From contig JBJEIY010000024.1 in the NCBI GenBank assembly GCA_051877515.1, forward strand, positions 1 through 40,673: a stretch of 40,673 bases of DNA, read 5' to 3'. Position 1 is the stretch's first letter, and each line of letters starts with the position of its first letter. Below are positions 24,699 through 31,860 of the stretch, piece after piece. Position numbers and translations under genes: made by a program. The DNA comes from XBB1006 sp051877515. Lineage in GTDB: Bacteria; Bacillota; Clostridia; Lachnospirales; Lachnospiraceae. The notes under the pieces were generated by a model that saw only the letters and a program-made list of their open reading frames with translations, was not told the origin of the DNA and ran no database searches.

Positions 24699-25318
24699 TA
24701 TGCATACACCTCCTCGATCTTTGCTACAGTGTCTTTGGATGCGACAACTGTCTTATGTCTCATAACATCATATACGCTCAAGGTTCCAACCTGGGTTGTT
24801 TTTACCTGAGGAATGTTTCTTGCAGACATGATCACATTCTGATCCATGTCGCCAAGAACTACCAGCGCACCCTCTGCTTTTAAGTTATCTAAAACTTCAC
24901 GGAATGCTTTGGTCTTGATTTCATCTAATTTCAACTCATCCAGTACGATGAATTTGTTCTGGTTAACTTTTTCAGTTAAAGCAGACTTTAATGCTGCTCT
25001 CTTCTCTTTCTTGTTTAATTTGAAAGAGTAATCTCTTGGTGTTGGTGCAAAAACAACTCCACCACCGGTCCACTGCGGAGCTCTGATAGAACCCTGTCTT
25101 GCGTGTCCTGTTCCTTTCTGCTTCCATGGCTTTCTTCCGCCACCGCTTACTTCGGAACGTGTTTTTGCTTTCTGTGTTCCCTGACGGTTGTTTGCCAGCT
25201 GCTGAACAACTGCCATATGAACCAGATGCTCGTTTACTTCAACGCCGAATACGGCATCGTTAAGTTCAAGGCTTCCTACTTCGGCGCCTTTCATATTATA
25301 AACTGTTACGTTTGCCAT
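24698..25318 (-). CDS. rplD: 50S ribosomal protein L4
   Basis: 206 residues. The extended loop reaching the exit tunnel is present (GGGRKPWKQKGTGHARQGSI). In E. coli L4 also represses the S10 operon through the leader before rpsJ; whether that applies to the leader seen here is not known. AGGAGG lies 9 nt before the ATG. Confidence 0.98.
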   Translation of the reverse strand: MANVTVYNMKGAEVGSLELNDAVFGVEVNEHLVHMAVVQQLANNRQGTQKAKTRSEVSGGGRKPWKQKGTGHARQGSIRAPQWTGGGVVFAPTPRDYSFKLNKKEKRAALKSALTEKVNQNKFIVLDELKLDEIKTKAFREVLDNLKAEGALVVLGDMDQNVIMSARNIPQVKTTQVGTLSVYDVMRHKTVVASKDTVAKIEEVYA

Positions 25319-25349
25319 TTATGTGTTCCTCCTTTCCAAATAGTGCTAC

Positions 25350-26027
25350 CTAAGCCTTTACAGACTCTTTGATGGTTACTAAAGATTTCTTCGGTCCCGG
25401 AACTGCACCTTTGATAAGAAGCAGATTCTTCTCTGCATCAACTCTTACCACTTCAAGGTTCTGTACGGTAACCTTTACGCTTCCCATGTGTCCCGGCATA
25501 CCTTTGCCCTTGAACACTCTGGATGGGCTGGAACATGCACCATTGGAACCCTGATGACGATGGAACTTAGAACCATGTGCCATAGGTCCTCTGTGCTGTC
25601 CGTATCTCTTGATAGCACCCTGGAATCCCTTACCTTTGGAGATTGCTGTTGCATCGATCTTATCGCCTTCAGCGAAGATGTCTGCTTTGATCTCGTCAGC
25701 AAGTTTGTACTCGTCAGCGTTTTCCAGCCTGAACTCGCGAACGAATCTCTTGGAAGAAACTCCCGCTTTTGCGAAGTGTCCTGCCTCGGCTTTGTTTACG
25801 CCATGTCTGTTTCTGATTTCTTTCTTTCCTGCAGCATCTTTGTTGACTACTTTTTCTTTCTTGTCAGCAAATGCTACCTGAACTGCGCTGTATCCGTCAT
25901 TTTCAACGGTCTTGATCTGTGTTACAACGCATGGACCTGCCTGCAATACAGTAACCGGTACTAAAACACCATCTGCATTGAAGATCTGAGTCATTCCGAC
26001 TTTGGTTCCTAAAATTGCTTTCTTCAT
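25350..26027 (-). CDS. rplC: 50S ribosomal protein L3
   Basis: 225 residues from ATG 26025-26027, set by AGGAGG just upstream and by the family start MKKAILGTKVGMTQIF. The W-loop region near the peptidyl-transferase centre reads HGSKFHRHQGSNGACSSPSR. An insertion-like stretch KEKVVNKDAAGKKEIRNRHG is present, as in other Clostridia. Confidence 0.98.
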   Translation of the reverse strand: MKKAILGTKVGMTQIFNADGVLVPVTVLQAGPCVVTQIKTVENDGYSAVQVAFADKKEKVVNKDAAGKKEIRNRHGVNKAEAGHFAKAGVSSKRFVREFRLENADEYKLADEIKADIFAEGDKIDATAISKGKGFQGAIKRYGQHRGPMAHGSKFHRHQGSNGACSSPSRVFKGKGMPGHMGSVKVTVQNLEVVRVDAEKNLLLIKGAVPGPKKSLVTIKESVKA

Positions 26028-26137
26028 TTTCTTTCCTCCTGTTAATCTACAGCGGAACGCTTGCGCGTTCATCCTAGAACAGTCGTATAAGTGGAACATA
26101 AAGTTGCTTCTATACTAAACCAATTCAGGATTGTTAC
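26028..26137 (-). other. Spacer between rpsJ and rplC with a short GC-rich hairpin
   Basis: GAACGC (minus, 26065-26070) pairs with GCGTTC (26055-26060) around a 4-nt loop, just before the rplC ribosome-binding site. No T-run. It may affect processing or rplC initiation. Confidence 0.45.
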
Positions 26138-26455
26138 CTATTTGTTTTTCATTTTGATATCAATGTGAACACCGGCAGGCATTTCCAATCTGGATAATGC
26201 ATCTACTGTTTTCTGTGTTGGCGCGATGATATCGATGAGTCTCTTATGAGTTCTCTGCTCGAACTGTTCTCTGGAATCCTTATACTTATGAACGGCACGA
26301 AGAATGGTAACTACTTCCTTCTTAGTTGGAAGTGGTACCGGTCCACTCACCTGTGATCCAGTTTTCTTTACAGTTTCGATGATTTTCTTTGCACTTGCAT
26401 CTACTAACTGATGCTCATACGCTTTGAGAGTTATTCTCATTACTTGACTTGCCAT
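26138..26455 (-). CDS. rpsJ: 30S ribosomal protein S10
   Basis: 105 residues; first gene of the operon. S10 also works as NusE in transcription antitermination. MRITLKAYEHQLVDASAKKI and the loop KRLIDIIAPTQKTVDALSRL are canonical; the N-terminus starts MASQV. AAGGAGG lies 11 nt upstream, across a T-run. Confidence 0.98.
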   Translation of the reverse strand: MASQVMRITLKAYEHQLVDASAKKIIETVKKTGSQVSGPVPLPTKKEVVTILRAVHKYKDSREQFEQRTHKRLIDIIAPTQKTVDALSRLEMPAGVHIDIKMKNK

Positions 26456-26702
26456 AAAAAAAGTCGCCTCCTTATTCTAATTAGGGATCTCTCCCATAAA
26501 TGAATGGCGGTGACTGTACACTCTCCCGTGTGTATCGCTGTGTAAACACACGTCGTTTCTGCCTTTCGCAGACGGTTCCTTATGAAGTACAGTGACTTGT
26601 CGCCAGTTTTCTAACATGACATTTGCTCCACGGAAAAACCCGCCCGACACCTTATTTCGTGTCAGCGGCAACCTCACGCTTCAACGCTCTTATGTCACAG
26701 CA
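26456..26702 (-). promoter_or_regulatory. Structured 5' leader of the S10 operon
   Basis: About 245 nt from the predicted transcript start to rpsJ. An outer stem can form between the stretch at 26587-26604 (minus GGCGACAAGTCACTGTAC) and 26506-26521 (minus GTGTACAGTCACCGCC): ACTGTAC with GTACAGT and GGCG with CGCC. It encloses TCTGC/GCAGA (about 26558-26572) and CGTGTGT/ACACACG (26527-26552). GACAC/GTGTC also pairs near 26645-26665. Autogenous control by a ribosomal protein is plausible; no T-run terminator is obvious. Confidence 0.55.
26477..26677 (-). CDS. Possible GTG-start leader ORF inside the S10 leader
   Basis: A 66-codon frame begins at GTG 26675-26677, about 25 nt from the predicted transcript start, and covers almost the whole leader, ending 21 nt before rpsJ. 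The product would be basic and His-rich (KGRNDVCLHSDTHGRVYSHR). There is no good ribosome-binding site and no known family, so it may simply be open by chance. Confidence 0.2.
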   Translation of the reverse strand: MRLPLTRNKVSGGFFRGANVMLENWRQVTVLHKEPSAKGRNDVCLHSDTHGRVYSHRHSFMGEIPN

Positions 26703-26708
26703 AGGTTC

Positions 26709-26737
26709 AGTATACACGATAAACAATAGGGTTGCAA
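26709..26737 (-). promoter_or_regulatory. Promoter of the S10-spc-alpha operon
   Basis: On the minus strand TTGCAA (26732-26737), a 17-nt spacer, TATACT (26709-26714). Upstream, AAAATTGTA and TACAATTTT (26751-26759 and 26770-26778) form an AT-rich inverted repeat with A/T runs that could serve as an UP element. Confidence 0.85.
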
Positions 26738-26797
26738 GACTTTTTTAAGAAAAATTGTACTTTTTTAGATACAATTTTATTTTGCGTTTTTCGGCGC

Positions 26798-26826
26798 TTT
26801 TGTTTGATGTTTCCCTATGTTATAAT
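26798..26826 (+). promoter_or_regulatory. Promoter reading toward the methyltransferase-like gene
   Basis: TTTTGT (26798-26803), a 17-nt spacer ending TGT, and TATAAT (26821-26826), an extended -10. It diverges from the S10 promoter. The gene begins about 680 nt downstream (counting the 100 N), so the transcript would carry all the repeats in between. Confidence 0.55.
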
Positions 26827-26984
26827 GAGGAAGCTGAATGCAAAAAGTTCTGAACAGGGTAACTGTCGACGGGCCTTTAGGCGCGACGGAGACAAATTTT
26901 CATTATTCCGGCGGTACGATAGATGTTCTGCCGGCGGGATGCATGTTCTGCCGGCGGGCCGGAGCGAATTTTCGTCTAAAGAAA

Positions 26985-27195
26985 TGATTTTTCGCTATTT
27001 TCACCTTTTTCGGGAGTCAATTCTTGAGGAAATAGCGATTTTTTCGCAGCCGACACCCTTTTTTCGCTCATTTTTTCAAAATCTGCGCGAAAAACTAAGA
27101 TTCTCCGTGTTTTTTCGCTATTTTGTTCGTTCTAGGCCTTGTTCAAACTATAAAATAGCGAAAATCATGCTCTATGATCATTTTTTCGCTATGCA
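26985..27195. repeat. AT-rich intergenic repeat block, copy A (TCGCTAT/ATAGCGA)
   Basis: Five copies of TCGCTAT or its complement (26992, 27032, 27115, 27155, 27186). A perfect 13-bp inverted repeat, TTTTCGCTATTTT (27112-27124) with its complement at 27152-27164, can form a hairpin with a 27-nt loop. Part of the block (27059-27093) matches copy B at 30165-30200 in reverse complement. Confidence 0.7.
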
Positions 27196-27240
27196 AATAT
27201 CTCTGAGCCGGATGACTGCGGGCGGGCCTTTAGACGCAAC

Positions 27241-27324
27241 GGAGAATTCGCGCTGTTCTGTTGGCTCGGCGGAGAATTCGCGCTGTTCTGTTGGCTCGGC
27301 GGAGAATTCGCGCTGTTCTGTTGG
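27241..27324. repeat. 30-bp tandem repeat adjoining the assembly gap
   Basis: Units 27241-27270 and 27271-27300 are identical and 27301-27324 is a third, cut off by the gap. After the gap 27425-27440 resumes with the same unit (CTCGGCGGAGAATTCG). The true copy number is unknown. Confidence 0.92.
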
Positions 27325-27424
27325 NNNNNNNNNNNNNNNNNNNNNNNNNNNNNNNNNNNNNNNNNNNNNNNNNNNNNNNNNNNNNNNNNNNNNNNNNNNN
27401 NNNNNNNNNNNNNNNNNNNNNNNN
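27325..27424. other. Assembly gap of 100 N
   Basis: Exactly 100 N, flanked on both sides by the 30-bp repeat unit. This looks like a placeholder where a tandem array could not be resolved. Confidence 0.98.
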
Positions 27425-27508
27425 CTCGGCGGAGAATTCGCGGCGCAGAAGCGCCGATGTAACCAATCAACAATCAATAATATAATAGGAAGAAAGAATT
27501 TTTACAAG

Positions 27509-28366
27509 ATGTGGATAGCAAATAACTGGATTGATTATGAGGTGCTGGACACCTCCCATGGAGAAAAACTGGAACGATGGGGAGATTACCTTTTGGTGCG
27601 CCCGGATCCTCAGGTGATCTGGGATACACAAAAGCAGCTTCCCGGATGGAAACATCCCAACGGACATTATTATAGAAGTAAGCAAGGCGGCGGCAACTGG
27701 GAATTCTTTGATCTGCCGGATCAGTGGTCGATTTCCTATCGTTCTTTAACCTTTCAGCTGAAGCCTTTTAGTTTTAAACATACCGGACTTTTTCCGGAGC
27801 AGGCAGTAAACTGGGATTGGTGTGCCGAAAAAATTCGGAATGCGCATCGTCCCGTAAAGGTTCTGAACCTTTTTGCCTATACCGGAGGCGCGACCCTTTC
27901 TGCTGCGGCTGCAGGGGCCAGTGTCACTCATGTGGACGCCTCCAAAGGAATGGTGACCTGGGCTAAAGAAAATGCCCAGTCTTCCGGCTTGTCGGATGCT
28001 CCCATCCGATGGCTGGTGGATGACTGCGTGAAGTTCGTGGAACGTGAAATCCGACGGGGTAATCATTATGACGGCATTATCATGGATCCTCCTTCTTATG
28101 GAAGAGGTCCAAAGGGCGAAACCTGGAAAATCGAGGAAAGTGTTTTCCCGTTTATCCAATTATGTAGTCAGTTGTTAAGTGATGACCCATTATTCTTTTT
28201 GATCAATTCTTATACTACCGGGCTACAGCCGGCGGTATTAACCTATATGCTGAATACAGCATTAAAATCATTCGGTGGTCACGTGGAAAGTTCCGAAATC
28301 GGTCTTCCCGTTTCCTCCAATGGACTGGTGCTTCCCTGTGGTGCCAGCGGACGATGGGAAAAATAA
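27509..28366 (+). CDS. Class I SAM-dependent methyltransferase, RlmI/RlmK-like (COG1092 type), without a PUA domain
   Basis: 285 residues. The Rossmann fold carries motif I LNLFAYTGGAT (119-129), acidic D143 (VTHVDASKGMV) and the DPPSYGRG catalytic motif (193-200), typical of RNA methyltransferases that modify 23S rRNA. The N-terminal PUA RNA-binding domain of E. coli RlmI is absent; the protein begins MWIANNWIDYEVLDTSHGEK. I start it at ATG 27509 because homologous sequence begins there; the ribosome-binding site (AGGAAG, about 17 nt away) is weak. The frame continues upstream through repeats and the gap, but that part looks non-coding. Substrate unknown. Confidence 0.85.
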   Translation: MWIANNWIDYEVLDTSHGEKLERWGDYLLVRPDPQVIWDTQKQLPGWKHPNGHYYRSKQGGGNWEFFDLPDQWSISYRSLTFQLKPFSFKHTGLFPEQAVNWDWCAEKIRNAHRPVKVLNLFAYTGGATLSAAAAGASVTHVDASKGMVTWAKENAQSSGLSDAPIRWLVDDCVKFVEREIRRGNHYDGIIMDPPSYGRGPKGETWKIEESVFPFIQLCSQLLSDDPLFFLINSYTTGLQPAVLTYMLNTALKSFGGHVESSEIGLPVSSNGLVLPCGASGRWEK

Positions 28367-28383
28367 CTTCAAATACGAATACA

Positions 28384-28408
28384 CGCCGGCGGCATTTTCC
28401 GCCGGTGC
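28384..28408 (+). terminator. GC-rich hairpin after the methyltransferase gene
   Basis: CGCCGGCGG and CCGCCGG-GCG arms around CATTTT, about 18 nt past the stop, followed by ATTCTTCTT. The stem is strong but the T tract is weak. A TGGCCGGCCA palindrome lies at 28430-28439. Confidence 0.5.
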
Positions 28409-28510
28409 GATTCTTCTTACGAACGGGCTGGCCGGCCACGAGTGTTTTTCGGGGCCACCACCGTTTTCTCACGACAGGGCCGACTGTCGGCAGGTATCTC
28501 AAACTTTTTA

Positions 28511-28539
28511 TTTTCTTTTTTGTCTAACCATGTTATAAT
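28511..28539 (+). promoter_or_regulatory. Promoter of the PD-(D/E)XK-like gene
   Basis: TTTTCT (28511-28516), 17 nt, TGT then TATAAT (28534-28539): an extended -10 with a weak -35. A good AAGGAGGT site follows at 28577-28584. Confidence 0.6.
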
Positions 28540-28590
28540 TCAACCATATTTTTCACCGGCTTTCTATGTCCGGTATAAGGAGGTATTCTT

Positions 28591-29379
28591 ATCTATTCTT
28601 TATTTCATCAAGCCACAAAGATGGTATCCAAACTTGAACTGCAGATTAATGACCTGCAGGAAGAACTCCGGCAACTCCCGAATGGCGAACTCCGCATTAA
28701 CAAAAACCACAACGGCTACCGATGGTATCATTCCTGCGAGAATAAAACCGATCCCATTCTTAAGAAAAACCGGAGTCTTGCTGAAACACTTGCTTATAAA
28801 CAGCATCTGACATTGGAGCTATCACAACTAATTCACGAACGAGATGCTCTGCTTTTATATCTTAAACAATTCCCGCAGAAAACTTCACCTATAACCAAAA
28901 AGCTGATTGCATCGGAGGAGTATCAATCCCTTCTTTCTTCCCACTGTATCTCACATGATCAAATCATCCAGAACTGGTTAAATGAACCTTACACACCCAA
29001 TCCGTTCCATCCGGAACACTTAAGCTACCCATCTATCACCGGTAAAATGCGCCGTTCAAAATCTGAAACAATTATCGAAGCAGCTCTTTTCCATCATCAA
29101 CTACCGTATCGCTACGAATGTCCCCTTGATCGCAACCAAATACTGCTCTATCCCGATTTTACTATTTTGCATCCACGCACATATAAGGAATACTACTGGG
29201 AGCATTTTGGTATGATCGACAATCCCGAATACGCATCCAGCATGGGAGATCGGATAGAAAAGTATTGTAGCATCCAGATATTTCCTTCCATAGACCTCAT
29301 TATGACCTTCGAGACCAAGAAATTCCCTTTAGATCCAATACAGGTAGAAGAAATTATTCAGTACTACTTTGGTGTGTAA
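28591..29379 (+). CDS. Hypothetical protein with a PD-(D/E)XK-like C-terminal domain
   Basis: About 262 residues from ATC 28591, or 252 from the first ATG at 28621. The only ribosome-binding site, AAGGAGGT at 28577-28584, is placed for the in-frame ATC and is 36 nt from the ATG, so either an ATC start or a mutated ATG is likely. Counting from the ATG, the N-terminal half (1-85) is helical and coiled-coil-like with NKNHNGYRWYHS; the C-terminal part has SKSETIIEAAL (147-156), YRYECPL (163-169), YPDFTI (177-182) and YYWEHFGM (191-198). This arrangement, Glu, Glu, PD and ExH, resembles a restriction-endonuclease fold. Such proteins occur as lone genes in Lachnospiraceae; no partner is nearby. Role unknown. 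Confidence 0.6.
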   Translation: MYSLFHQATKMVSKLELQINDLQEELRQLPNGELRINKNHNGYRWYHSCENKTDPILKKNRSLAETLAYKQHLTLELSQLIHERDALLLYLKQFPQKTSPITKKLIASEEYQSLLSSHCISHDQIIQNWLNEPYTPNPFHPEHLSYPSITGKMRRSKSETIIEAALFHHQLPYRYECPLDRNQILLYPDFTILHPRTYKEYYWEHFGMIDNPEYASSMGDRIEKYCSIQIFPSIDLIMTFETKKFPLDPIQVEEIIQYYFGV

Positions 29380-29383
29380 AAAA

Positions 29384-29468
29384 GTCGGACGGATACGGCG
29401 GTACTTCCGCAGGCCGGACGGATACGGGGTACTTCCGCAGGCCGGACGGATACGGGGCACTTCCGCGG
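29384..29468. repeat. Three tandem GC-rich repeats of 28-29 bp
   Basis: Units 29384-29412, 29413-29440 and 29441-29468 share CGGACGGATACGG and ACTTCCGC. They begin 5 nt after the preceding stop codon and end at the terminator of the CBS gene. Confidence 0.9.
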
Positions 29469-29484
29469 TCCGCCGGACACAGGC

Positions 29485-29517
29485 AAAAATAAGCCGCTGC
29501 TTCATGCAACGGCTTAT
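29485..29517 (-). terminator. Terminator of the CBS-domain gene
   Basis: ATAAGCCG pairs with CGGCTTAT (29489-29496 and 29510-29517), extended by TGC/GCA past one mismatch. On the minus strand it is followed by TTTTT, 13 nt beyond the stop. Confidence 0.85.
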
Positions 29518-29529
29518 GAAATAATTTCT

Positions 29530-29955
29530 CTATGCTGTAACCTGTTTGGATTTGGTTCGATATTCCTTCACGATATGAGCCATGAGATCTCTTCGGGTAA
29601 CAATACCGATAAAAACCCTGTCGTCGTCCACCACCGGAACGAAGTTCTGATTCATGACTTTTTCCCATAAGCTTTCTATATCCTCGGATATAGAAACCGC
29701 CTTGTTATCTCTCTTTCGTTTTACTTTCTGGAGAGGAATATCCTCCGCATCAAGCAAATTCAAAAATGCATTATTCTTAATGTACCACAACATATCACCT
29801 TCGGTGATGGTACCTATGTATTTTCCCTGTTTTGAAATAATCGGCAATGCAGCATATCCACTGTTTTCCAGCTTCTCCAGCGCCTGGCGTAGAGTGGAAT
29901 CCTCGTCTACACATGCAACTTCAGCCTTTGGCGTAAGAAAAAATAAAATGTTCAT
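29530..29955 (-). CDS. Stand-alone CBS-pair protein
   Basis: 141 residues made almost entirely of two CBS motifs: about 8-65 (ALEKLENSGYAALPIISKQG, YIGTITEGDMLWYI) and about 82-130 (FVPVVDDDRVFIGIVTRRDL). CBS pairs bind adenine nucleotides or related ligands and usually regulate a partner. No catalytic domain is attached, and neither neighbour is an obvious partner. AAAGGAG precedes the ATG, and a TATAAT lies about 40 nt upstream. The same type of small protein resembles YkuL/CbpB-like c-di-AMP receptors of Bacillales, but that link is only suggestive. Confidence 0.8.
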   Translation of the reverse strand: MNILFFLTPKAEVACVDEDSTLRQALEKLENSGYAALPIISKQGKYIGTITEGDMLWYIKNNAFLNLLDAEDIPLQKVKRKRDNKAVSISEDIESLWEKVMNQNFVPVVDDDRVFIGIVTRRDLMAHIVKEYRTKSKQVTA

Positions 29956-30364
29956 TCTTCGTCTCCTTTCGGTACACCCGACTCCTGTTACATTATAGCA
30001 CCTTTTTGAGACTCTAGCTATAAAATATGTATAAACTTTCTATTTTTCTATGATTCCTATGTTTGCAGGAGCGAAAAACTCATTGCTCTCCCGAAAAATC
30101 GCTAAAATCAATTCAAATCAGCTCCTCAAAACTGTAAAATAGCGATTTTTTCCTCTCTCACTATGGTTTTTCGCGCAAATTTCTAAAAAATGAGCGAAAA
30201 TTCCTGCGGGTACTGGAATTTTCGCTATTTTAATCTTCTGTGAAGCATAAAAACATCACTTTGCGCGATTTTTGGATCGTAAGCCCGATTTTTCGCTATT
30301 CGCTTAAAAATACCGGTAATTACTCCTGCTATCGCAGTCTGGAAAGCTCATTAAATAGGTTTTC
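29956..30364. other. Gene-free interval of 409 nt carrying repeat block B
   Basis: No gene is seen. Near 29993-29998 TATAAT (minus) probably serves the CBS gene. Most of the rest is the AT-rich TCGCTAT repeat block. The palindrome AATAGG-TTTT-CCTATT (30354-30369) overlaps the stop codon of the CoA-transferase gene. Confidence 0.6.
30065..30310. repeat. AT-rich intergenic repeat block, copy B (TCGCTAT/ATAGCGA)
   Basis: Exact copies of TCGCTAT or its complement at 30139, 30222 and 30293, plus several near matches. AAAATAGCGA (30136-30145) can pair with TCGCTATTTT (30222-30231). The stretch 30165-30200 is a close reverse-complement match to 27059-27093 in block A. Confidence 0.7.
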
Positions 30365-31849
30365 CTATTCTGCTTTCATGCTGCCTGTTTCAATAAATCT
30401 TTGATGCATATCAAAGCAGCGAGCCAGGTCATGCGGGGTATGCTGACTGGATGATACTTCTTTGGCATGTTCAAAGTAGTCCCGGAGCTGCTGCCTATAA
30501 TCCGGATGTGCGCATTTCTCAATGATAAGCTCAGCCCGTTCTCTGGGACTTAAGCCCCGAAGATCCGCCAGTCCCTGTTCGGTAACCAGTATACTCACAT
30601 CATGCTCGCAATTATCCACATGGGAAACCATGGGAACAATACTGGAAATGGCGCCGCCCTTAGCAAGTGATGGGGTCATAAAAATAGACACAAAACTGTT
30701 TCTGGCAAAATCACCGGAACCACCCACGCCATTCATCATCTTCGTACCCAAAATATGGGTGGAGTTTACATTTCCGTAAATATCCGCTTCGATAGCCGTA
30801 TTCATGGCAATCAGGTTCAATCTGCGGATCATCTCAGGATGATTGCTGATATCCTGGGGACGCAGAACGATTTTATCTCTTATTTCATCAAAGTGATCAT
30901 AGAATTTCTCAAGCCCTTCCTTCGACAAAGAAATGGCTGTAGTGGACAGGCTGTCCATAATCCCCGCATACACCAGATCCAATGCCGAATCCTGTCCCAC
31001 TTCCGTGTACATGGAAAGATGTCGGAACCCGGCACCGGACAATCCTGCCAAAACCGCATTTGCCACAGCACCCACTCCGGACTGAAGCGGATACAGATTT
31101 TCCGGCATCCGGCCTTTGGCCACTTCCGATTTCAGAAAATCCACAATGTGACCGGCAATTTTCATGGAAACCTCATCCGGCTCCTTAAAGACCGGGGTTG
31201 CTCCCACTTCTTCATTGATCACAATGGCTGCAATTTTATCCGGAGAACAAGGTATGTACGGCAGGCCAACCCGGTCCGTTACCTTGGTAATAGGAACCGG
31301 AATTCCTTCCTCGGGAGAAATCACATCATGCATTCCGTACACTTCCTTCGGAACACTGGTATTCAACTCTACGATCACCTTCTTGGAGTGCTCCACTAAT
31401 GCATTCGTAGCACCCACTGTCAGGGTTGGAACAAGATTTCCCTCCTCCGTGATCATACAGCATTCTACAATGGTGTAATCCATTTCGCCAAAAATACCCT
31501 GACGGATCAGTCTTGGCAGCACCCCCAAATGAATGTCTGCAAACCGGGTATTTCCTGCATTGATACTGTTCCGGCTGTCTGTATCCGACTGAAACGGATG
31601 CCTTCTTCCCATTAAGCCTGCTCTGGCAAGCGCCCCATCCAGCTCCGTACCGGTGGAAGCACCGGTGATCACAGTAAGATTATGCGCCGTTTTTAATTCT
31701 GCAATAGCAGTAGGCACTTTTTTGGCATATCCGGCAGAAGTAAATCCGGAAAAGCCCAGCTTCATATCCGATTTAACCAAAGAAGCTGCCTCCTGTGCAC
31801 TCATCACTTTGCTTAATAAGCTTTTTTCAAGAATTCTGTCCTCGTACAT
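30365..31849 (-). CDS. Acetyl-CoA hydrolase/transferase family CoA-transferase (Cat1/Ach1 type)
   Basis: 494 residues from ATG 31847-31849 (GGAG 6 nt upstream; an in-frame GTG 12 nt earlier overlaps the gamma-subunit stop). The family moves CoA between succinyl-CoA or another acyl-CoA and acetate or propionate. The catalytic glutamate is probably E283 in MYTEVGQDSALD, and the CoA-site loop GVGGSGDFARNS is present. It is the last gene of the oxidoreductase operon, so it probably consumes the acyl-CoA made by that enzyme, sparing the CoA bond energy as acetyl-CoA. Exact substrates cannot be read from sequence. Confidence 0.88.
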   Translation of the reverse strand: MYEDRILEKSLLSKVMSAQEAASLVKSDMKLGFSGFTSAGYAKKVPTAIAELKTAHNLTVITGASTGTELDGALARAGLMGRRHPFQSDTDSRNSINAGNTRFADIHLGVLPRLIRQGIFGEMDYTIVECCMITEEGNLVPTLTVGATNALVEHSKKVIVELNTSVPKEVYGMHDVISPEEGIPVPITKVTDRVGLPYIPCSPDKIAAIVINEEVGATPVFKEPDEVSMKIAGHIVDFLKSEVAKGRMPENLYPLQSGVGAVANAVLAGLSGAGFRHLSMYTEVGQDSALDLVYAGIMDSLSTTAISLSKEGLEKFYDHFDEIRDKIVLRPQDISNHPEMIRRLNLIAMNTAIEADIYGNVNSTHILGTKMMNGVGGSGDFARNSFVSIFMTPSLAKGGAISSIVPMVSHVDNCEHDVSILVTEQGLADLRGLSPRERAELIIEKCAHPDYRQQLRDYFEHAKEVSSSQHTPHDLARCFDMHQRFIETGSMKAE

Positions 31850-31860
31850 TTCTTTCTCCA

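Larger units (their letters stand above)
26827..27508. other. Repeat-rich, gene-free interval containing the assembly gap
   Basis: No real gene is seen, although one plus-strand frame stays open through it. It holds a 20-bp tandem duplication at 26923-26962 (ATGTTCTGCCGGCGGG twice), two copies of a 23-nt motif (26870-26892 and 27223-27245, 21 of 23 identical, starting CGGGCCTTTAG), the AT-rich TCGCTAT block, the 30-bp tandem array, 100 N, and a CGGCGC-AGAA-GCGCCG hairpin (27441-27456). Confidence 0.7.

Noticed and set aside
27241..27440. Possible CRISPR array
   Set aside because: Units are directly contiguous with no unique spacers, and no cas gene is present.
26732..27508. Long plus-strand open frame continuing upstream of the methyltransferase
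   Set aside because: It crosses the S10 promoter, tandem repeats and the N gap, and homologous sequence begins at 27509.
30755..31399. 214-codon frame antisense to the CoA-transferase
   Set aside because: Shadow of a conserved gene; no recognisable domain.
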